Shown here piece after piece: positions 34,501 through 36,828 of a DNA stretch of 36,828 nt. Made by a program: the position numbers and the translations under genes. The DNA is from Sperchopsis tessellata (lineage: Eukaryota; Arthropoda; Insecta; Coleoptera; Hydrophilidae). Numbering within the stretch: the first letter of the stretch is position 1; each line of letters starts with the position of its first letter. The notes under the pieces are model-generated. The model saw only the letters and a program-made list of their open reading frames with translations, ran no database searches and was not told the origin of the DNA. Location: NCBI GenBank assembly GCA_033557685.1, contig JAWQRN010000132.1:1-36828 (forward strand), in the 5' to 3' direction.

Positions 34501-36655
34501 GGATATGTTGCTTCTAGGTCAACTGTTTTTACAACTTTCAACTTTCCATGATTGATATTAATATCTATTATATGCTGTCTTGAGCATTTTTCATGTATCA
34601 TGAGTACTTGTCTACATTCAGTGTTAATAAGTTTGTGTTTGTCTACTTAAGTAAAAGGGTTATGTCGTTTTGAGTTTTCCTTTGTGTTTCATGGTCGTCT
34701 TTGTTTTCATAAAAAATCGCTAAGTCGTCCGTAATTTATAGAGTGTTAGGCCATTAATGTATAAGTACGAGCTCAGTATCGATCCATGGGTCACTCCATA
34801 TTTGATGGATGTTCTTGTACTAGTTTTGCAGTTTATCATAGTATATTGCTTACGATTTTTTAGGTAGCTAACCAAGATTCCTAGCACATTGTTATTTATG
34901 ACTATGTCAACTAATTTATTTACAAGAGTGTTGATGCACTGTGTCAAATGCTTTTTTAAAGTCTAATATTATGCCTGAAACACAGTTTCCATCATTCATG
35001 TTCAATTGAAGGTAGTTTATTAGGTTTGTCATTGCTGTAGACGTGCCCTTTCCTCTTGGAAACCGTGTTGAGATTGTGTTAGTAGTTTGATGTTTTCTAT
35101 CTATGAGACTAATCTCTTGTGTATGGCTTTTTCAAAAATTTTGCTGAGTATAGTTAAATTTCATAATTTCATAGCTAAGAAAATTGCTAATGTTTAGCAT
35201 AATCAGCAAGATGAAGAAGCTTAGTGTCATGATTGAGGTCATAAGTTCCAATGTAAGAAATAATCCGCAAGGTAGCAAAAATTATAACTGTATTATATGT
35301 AATATATAAGTGTTGTTTCTGGTGGAAACCCTGTAGAGGTTCTAACAAGTACCAATGAAGTTTATTGAGTTCATTTGATTAAATAACATCATTCATTTAA
35401 AAAATGTCCTCCTTACAACAGTGGACAAAACCTCGGTACTTGTTAAAGCATCTACATGTTTTTCACCCGGAAACAACATTCATATGATAAAACAACTGTT
35501 TATTTTAGAAAGAAAACCTTCTAAGTCCTTTTATTCAATCTTTTTCTCAACTAGATTAATAAAGCTAAACAATAAAATAATTCTAACCGTTTTATCAGCT
35601 GCTCATTTTCGTTCTCAGTATGCTGCTTCAAAACTTCCATTTCTTCTTTATGGGTATTAGCATTTTTCATTGTAGTACTTATCATGTCCAGTGCTGAATT
35701 AGCTTTATCTTGTTTTTCAGCAAGTTTTTCCTGTTGTTCTGCAGCTTTGATTTTTAAGTCAGCTACAACGTTTTTTGCCTCGGTTAGCTTTGAAACACCT
35801 CCCTAGAACACAATAGTTTTAATTAATTTTTAATTTATATCAAAATAGGGAAACATTTCACACCATTAGTTTGTTTTGGCGATCAACAATAGTCTTTTTT
35901 TTTCCCAAGTATATTTCCATGTATGTCTTGACTAAATTTATATATCTTATCGGAGTACAAAGTTTAGCATCAACAATATTTTGAACTTCAATGAACCAGT
36001 TGCAATCCTGTATTTTTTCAGTTTTGTTTCTTTCATTTGCCCTAAAATTTTCAAAATTAAAAAATTAGTGTTGAGTAAGTGGGAAAAACAAAAAACTATT
36101 TTTTAAAGTTTTTAAAATACATGCATCTGTCGAGGGATATCAGTGAAAGGTGGGTAAATTTGAGACAGGCAAGATAATTGATATAGAATAGAGAAGAGTG
36201 GAGCAGATTTTGTTGGAAAAATGAACATTAGTAAAGAAGAAACCTCTACACCAAATAACAGTAAAGATGGTTCTGGTTCAATTCAATTTATTGAATGCAA
36301 AAGAAACAACCACAAGAGTAACTTACTTATCTGTTAACATTTTTGGAATCAATTCTAAAGTATGTGTACACCAATTCATAGACCATATGACAGTACAATT
36401 TTGATGTAAAGCTGGACAGTGATCTATTATTTTAGAAAATTGTGAATTATCTACATCCAAACATACAATTATGTGAATATTTCTTCTTATACCTAAAAGA
36501 AAAATGGCATGTAAGTACATGATAATTATATTCAACAAATACATACGCTCAGTGAAAAATTGAATTAGGCTTCCTTCAAAGTTCTCTCGATTTATTTCAT
36601 CTTTAAGGCCAGATACAAGAGATTCAAGCTCAGTCATATTATAAAGACGAAGAAT
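15407..36655 (-). CDS. DYNC2H1: Cytoplasmic dynein-2 heavy chain, C-terminal 1541 residues (5' part outside window)
   Basis: The motor subunit of dynein-2 hydrolyses ATP to walk to microtubule minus ends and drives retrograde intraflagellar transport in cilia. I placed 26 exons, all with AG acceptors and GT donors. Their 4626 bases keep one reading phase across every junction and end in TAG at 15407-15409. The visible order is end of AAA4, stalk, microtubule-binding tip, AAA5, AAA6 and C-terminal domain, which is the normal dynein order. The match is to dynein-2 rather than axonemal or dynein-1 chains: examples are SLSEIRSLRAPP and GVLRLMG in the tip, FDPKSAKRAS after it, ERRNYIPQGW after AAA6, and the Ala-Gly-rich last residues. 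In Drosophila this gene is known as beethoven and acts in ciliated sensory neurons. Vertebrate proteins are about 4300 residues, so roughly the last third is here. No frameshift or internal stop was seen. Confidence 0.95.
16184..16290. mobile_element. One end of a second piggyBac-type element
   Basis: TTAACACATTCTTTGCC begins here, close to the TTAACACGTTTCTTGC terminus of the element at 17040. It is followed by a subterminal hairpin, GGTTGAAA-CCCTTAG-TTTCAACC (16216-16238), and a repeated ATATGGTTGA. No matching right end was found before 17040, so the copy is truncated or its other end has diverged. Confidence 0.4.
16740..17035 (-). pseudogene. Possible transposase remnant with helix-turn-helix-like stretch
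   Basis: On the minus strand I read NFKFIVDSYMDDESNVLA and then, in another frame, KHASIKIVANKFSVSKKNVS. The latter resembles the helix-turn-helix of CENP-B/pogo-type transposases. The remains are short and interrupted, so the family is uncertain. Confidence 0.25.
17040..17327. mobile_element. piggyBac-type MITE with TTAA ends
   Basis: The element is flanked by TTAA on both sides (17040-17043 and 17324-17327). It has 12-bp perfect terminal inverted repeats CACGTTTCTTGC / GCAAGAAACGTG. Inside the left end is a perfect 9-bp subterminal inverted repeat, GGCCCACCA...TGGTGGGCC (17061-17094). No transposase is encoded in 288 bases. TTAA targeting and terminal plus subterminal repeats are hallmarks of the piggyBac superfamily. 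It lies in the dynein intron 15992-19931. Confidence 0.85.
17448..18155 (+). pseudogene. CR1-like LINE reverse transcriptase, C-terminal half
   Basis: Plus-strand pieces in order: CLDDWTREIDGGNLVNVIYL then DYDKAFDKV (motif A), LHKLEHFGVRGKLF, LQADLQTIDIW, LNLNESRYTVLN, and ISSNVKWEAQVSHV. They end with FYRTYIRPIW and KNASYEERYXXLNV-LKAERSRGDLID, the usual tail of CR1-type reverse transcriptases. Motif B and the catalytic DD region are deleted between 17600 and 17690. Several frameshifts and stops show it is inactive. It lies antisense in the dynein intron. Confidence 0.75.
18164..18183. repeat. TA microsatellite
   Basis: A simple alternating run following the LINE tail. Confidence 0.85.
18293..18768. 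mobile_element. Long imperfect inverted repeat (foldback) around a TA loop
   Basis: The left arm 18293-18508 and right arm 18559-18768 are inverted copies of each other along about 210 bases, with substitutions and small indels. Anchors are GTGAAGTATCGA, CTGGAAGAAG(T/C)ACTC, GA(A/G)GACGCTTCTAC(T/A), (C/G)GCTGTTC(G/A)AAAAAGGTAAA and ACATATTTC. The 50-base centre is mainly (TA)n (about 18511-18535). Read outward from the centre, each arm is open for 50-78 codons: right arm VKYRPCFHYWKKHS...FVLYEGRFYIREVYL, left arm VKYRTCFYATGRST...LVYIYERRFYWQRS. A transcript would form a very long hairpin. Confidence 0.75.
19542..19822 (-). mobile_element. tRNA-derived SINE, copy 3
   Basis: This copy has a perfect B-box GGTTCGAATCC on the minus strand (19783-19793) and the same body as copies 1 and 2. 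Its tail is AAATAAACAAATAAACAAAC with further AAC repeats. It lies about 110 bases from dynein exon 19932-20131, in the sense of the gene. Its plus-strand reading frame at 19468-19818 is a shadow, not a gene. Confidence 0.82.
21111..21268. mobile_element. Foldback MITE, family A, copy in dynein intron 21026-21458
   Basis: This is the clearest member. The left end AAATATTGTTTCTGGGTGGA then AACCGTGTAGAGGCTCTGATAAGT is inverted at the right as ACTTATCAGAGCCTTTACAC then AGTTTCCCCCAGGAATAAC, arms of about 45 bp. The centre carries the family core CTTGAAAATGTCCCTTGCAA then TAGTAGACGAAACTTCGG. Length is about 158 bp with no coding capacity. Confidence 0.8.
21459..23542 (-). CDS. DYNC2H1: DYNC2H1 AAA6 exons
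   Basis: The exons are 23396-23542, 23227-23337, 22487-22685, 22114-22274, 21743-21903 and 21459-21688 (visible residues about 793-1128). They include the helices RIKFVIHLVHKMFPEQ and EWKLFLGQIMVG, then LVVQALRPDRL, the motif most typical of dyneins before AAA6. Next come PIFLITTSGNDPS, MGEGQEEKALQ, LTLKNVHLVTSWLP (the Walker-B-position strand) and RLWLVTES, ending with CQERRNYIPQG equivalents (LQERRNYIPQG). The 54-bp intron 21689-21742 is open in frame, so an uncorrected reading frame inserts about 18 false residues between the two halves of the conserved FRLWL block. Confidence 0.94.
22742..22841. mobile_element. Foldback MITE, family A, partial copy
   Basis: Only the core is clear: CTTGAAAATATCCCCTGCAA then TGGTGGATGAAATTTCG, a close match to the core at 21181-21215. 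The left terminus is diverged and the right terminus is missing. It lies in dynein intron 22686-23226. Confidence 0.55.
23778..27920 (-). CDS. DYNC2H1: DYNC2H1 AAA5 exons
   Basis: The exons are 27758-27920, 27541-27677, 25072-25157, 24565-24723, 24098-24261 and 23778-24017 (visible residues about 476-792). They encode the degenerate AAA5 module: the TLLIDPTSAASNWIK strand, the LELAVRFGKVLIIEEVEDISP core, the LSSRNENLKLPADI loop and the NFTITHAGL strand. Helical buttress and linker helices follow (LLEDLANSTGDILQNKN, MMSLNETKASSNAIS). AAA5 of dyneins does not hydrolyse ATP, in keeping with the absence of a clear P-loop here. The intron 25158-27540 is expanded to 2.4 kb and contains a pogo/Tigger remnant and a two-copy tandem repeat. 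All six junctions keep phase. Confidence 0.93.
25503..25532. repeat. TA microsatellite
   Basis: About 30 bases of alternating TA in dynein intron 25158-27540. The rest of 25158-26030 shows no recognised feature. Confidence 0.9.
26040..26615 (+). mobile_element. Deleted pogo/Tigger-type DNA transposon
   Basis: The 3' terminus reads, on the minus strand, CAGTAAGTGCCCTCTAACC and on through GAACTGAGATATCGCCGCGG. It ends next to a TA, as in pogo-family elements (CAGT ends, TA target). Upstream lies an N-terminal transposase frame (26124-26468). The catalytic DDE region is absent, and the 5' terminal repeat is not visible at the expected place. This is an internally deleted and 5'-truncated copy within a dynein intron. 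Confidence 0.75.
26099..26468 (+). pseudogene. Transposase N-terminus: CENP-B/pogo helix-turn-helix DNA-binding region
   Basis: The frame reads KRPNLSVKQKLELIEKLESG, LSVEQVCEEYSFKKQTVSDI and HKAKEKLKKFVLS, a psq/CENP-B N-type helix-turn-helix. A second, CENPB-type DNA-binding half follows (ENWTRKNIKMAQEFSLEEAV, then VAKHMKFDIKISDGCF), ending in TAA where a W-L-x-R-F-K block would be expected. The likely original ATG at 26099-26101 is out of frame because of an extra A in the run near 26111-26114, so translation would need another start. DDE residues are missing. It could encode only a DNA-binding fragment of about 115 residues. Confidence 0.75.
26796..27110. repeat. Tandem duplication of about 154 bp, two diverged copies
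   Basis: ACTTTAATAGTCAGG at 26814 recurs as ACTTTAATATTACAGG at 26968. GA(G/T)ATCGTAGGAGCA...TTTTATTAGCTTC recurs as GAGGTCATAGGAGCA...GTTTTAATAGCTTC, followed by AAACTA(A/T)ATT and GATTTC(T/A)GAAAATT in both. Satellite-like or part of a non-autonomous element; no coding capacity. Confidence 0.7.
28096..29140 (-). CDS. DYNC2H1: DYNC2H1 exons for the rest of the tip and the returning stalk helix
   Basis: The exons are 28931-29140, 28658-28871 and 28096-28196 (visible residues about 301-475). The first continues the microtubule-binding domain, with SFDPKSAKRASVAAAPLASW, a strongly conserved block. The second is a Glu/Leu/Lys-rich heptad stretch (KLKEQLSTYTKEAAEIEIHL) ending DEYERWQIQ, the returning coiled-coil helix. 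The third, LKELSEDLKKLSLCCLFSAAFIIYLSG, leads back into the ring. The intron between the first two is only 59 bp. An in-frame TTG lies just inside the second exon, but reading phase requires the exon to begin at 28871. Confidence 0.93.
29141..30069. other. Intronic sequence without a recognised feature
   Basis: AT-rich start of the 4.5-kb dynein intron. The short frames present are not coding-like. Confidence 0.4.
30070..30560 (-). pseudogene. LINE reverse transcriptase fragment, minus strand
   Basis: Minus-strand reading gives AWLDTINHNLLIFI (motif A region), then in shifted frames SGVPQGASSLFTFDMFQL (motif B), and IHLYANGSEAVHSFSLIQNS in the place of the YADD strand, here altered to YAN. 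NSNIRLSTDLNSLI follows. Many breaks. Jockey-like by wording. It runs in the direction of the dynein gene. Confidence 0.65.
30790..33310 (+). pseudogene. Jockey/CR1-like LINE, endonuclease tail to 3' end, inactive
   Basis: In order on the plus strand: an SDH endonuclease end near 30795, HFTLDNMKRFE, FENSFHMRRNS, DGEKLTDEQEICNRFGQYYS, REIEGIIDRCRKKKISGLDQ-IPSTVIRYAKKAL, LKESKVVLIYKKKG-SVAEMSNY. Then ALFFDKSREFDPVNHNILL-KKLDIM (motif A), WIESYLKGRGQCV, a degenerate TDDTNIVLA (32048-32075, catalytic pair present but context decayed), KFLGIHVGSRLTWTPHI, LQKQAIRIIEGVHPLTHCRL-LFVKHKLL and FKCLNKLPSSI. The 3' end has TTGGCTTGTGCCCAAAGTAA and AATAAA near 33296. Several stops and shifts. Antisense in the dynein intron. 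Confidence 0.8.
32435..32815. mobile_element. Possible insertion inside the LINE reverse transcriptase
   Basis: The LINE match breaks off after IIQSVLSYFIIS (about 32435) and resumes at LLTLQKQAIRIIEG (about 32815). Related elements have only some 20-30 residues between these points, so about 300 bases look inserted. The insert has a T-rich/TTTC-rich right part and no recognised termini or target duplication. Confidence 0.35.
33605..33838 (-). CDS. DYNC2H1: DYNC2H1 microtubule-binding domain exon
   Basis: This single 234-bp exon (visible residues about 223-300) carries the end of the first stalk helix (EVEPLIQEARSAVGNIK) and the start of the microtubule-binding domain at the stalk tip. The signature is SLSEIRSLRAPPDIIRDIL, then EGVLRLMG and SWNSMKIFLAKRGVKEDI. 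The Pro-Pro turn and the following amphipathic helix are typical of dynein tips, and the exact wording is that of the dynein-2 class. The exon is bounded by an AG at 33839-33840 and a GT donor at 33603-33604. It is isolated between two large introns (1.7 kb and 4.5 kb) that both contain LINE fragments. Confidence 0.95.
33839..34300. other. Intronic sequence, nothing supported
   Basis: The plus-strand frame at 33979-34266 is Ser/Val/Phe-rich and is probably the complement of decayed LINE sequence. Confidence 0.35.
34301..35165 (-). pseudogene. LINE reverse transcriptase fragment, minus strand
   Basis: Minus-strand pieces in order: KIFEKAIHKRLVS, LLTQSQHGFQEER, TSTAMTNLINYLQLN, GIILDFKKAFDTVHQHS (motif A, intact D), then in another frame LGILVSYLKNRKQYTMINCK, IKYGVTHGSILSSYLYINGL (motif B, with P changed to T and Q to H). 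Weak C-terminal remnants run to about 34300. The catalytic DD strand is not recognisable. In the sense of the dynein gene, in intron 33839-35587. Confidence 0.7.
35308..35484. mobile_element. Foldback MITE, family A, copy in dynein intron 33839-35587
   Basis: The left end GTGTTGTTTCTGGTGGAAAC then CCTGTAGAGGTTCTAACAAGT inverts to the right end ACTTGTTAAAGCATCTACAT then GTTTTTCACCCGGAAACAAC. The core AAAATGTCCTCCTTACAACA then GTGGACAAAACCTCGG matches the other copies. The right end lies about 100 bases from exon 35588-35802. Confidence 0.75.
35588..36655 (-). CDS. DYNC2H1: DYNC2H1 exons 1-4 of those visible: AAA4 end and first stalk helix
   Basis: The exons are 36547-36655, 36327-36492, 35864-36041 and 35588-35802, giving residues 1-222 of the visible protein. 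The first two encode the AAA4 segment with the strand IRRNIHIIVCLD, followed by a conserved HCPALHQNCTVIW stretch. The third and fourth begin the antiparallel coiled-coil stalk: GVSKLTEAKNVVADL starts a long Glu/Lys/Gln-rich heptad region with no helix breakers. The 54-bp intron 36493-36546 happens to stay open in frame, so a naive reading frame joins the two exons with a hydrophobic insert; aligned family sequence and clear splice sites show it is an intron. The exon upstream of 36655 was not found in the remaining 170 bases. Confidence 0.9.
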
Positions 36656-36828
36656 CTAAAACAGATACATTTGTTTTATAAACTCAAAAACTTAAATTAA
36701 AAATATCCGCAGATCAAAATGATGGTGGATTCCATGATAGGATCTGTTATTCTTTCACTTAAACCTTGTGGCCCTAAATTATTATCAAAACATTTTATAT
36801 TTCTTAGACATTTCAATTTAACATTTAA

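Noticed and set aside
1..36828. CRISPR array, prokaryotic operon or phage-type system
   Set aside because: No regularly spaced repeats of suitable size and no bacterial gene structure; all evidence points to an animal nuclear genome.

Overview
This is a window from an AT-rich animal nuclear genome, almost certainly an insect or other arthropod. Evidence: spliced genes with GT-AG introns, no prokaryotic gene packing, and a dense load of arthropod-type mobile elements (non-LTR retrotransposons, a Penelope-like element, pogo/Tigger and piggyBac-type DNA elements, a tRNA-derived SINE, foldback MITEs). I could not fix the order or species.

Two protein genes are supported, both on the minus strand. 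From the right edge down to 15407 lies the 3' half of a cytoplasmic dynein-2 heavy chain gene (DYNC2H1, the retrograde intraflagellar transport motor). I could place 26 exons with matching splice sites and continuous reading phase, giving 1541 residues: end of AAA4, stalk with microtubule-binding tip, AAA5, AAA6 and C-terminal domain, then the stop codon and an AATAAA signal. The 5' half lies beyond the window. From 12749 down to 4520 (or 4512) lies a five-exon C2H2/C2HC zinc-finger gene of 416-418 residues: an acidic and Gln-rich N-terminus, then four separated zinc fingers. Its last visible exon either splices to an exon beyond the left edge or ends in a stop codon a few bases downstream.

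Layout, left to right. 1-4500 holds no host exon I can support; it contains a candidate long terminal repeat with about 190-bp internal repeats (1531-3602) and an antisense LINE endonuclease fragment. 4520-12749 is the zinc-finger gene, each of whose introns carries a different mobile element: foldback MITE, LINE, Penelope-like element, SINE. 12750-15350 is the gap between the genes, with a SINE and a decayed reverse transcriptase piece. 15407-36655 is the dynein gene. Its introns are either minimal (54-80 bp) or enlarged, and all those over 1 kb carry mobile elements. The 3.9-kb last-but-one intron holds a piggyBac-type MITE, a CR1-like LINE, a 480-bp inverted-repeat element and a SINE. The 2.4-kb intron holds a deleted pogo/Tigger copy. 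The 4.5-kb intron holds two convergent LINE fragments.

I see no operon-like or defence system. The most unusual items are the long inverted repeat with coding-like arms around a TA-repeat loop (18293-18768), the candidate long LTR with duplicated primer-site-like sequence, and the isolated CENP-B-type DNA-binding reading frame left by the pogo element.
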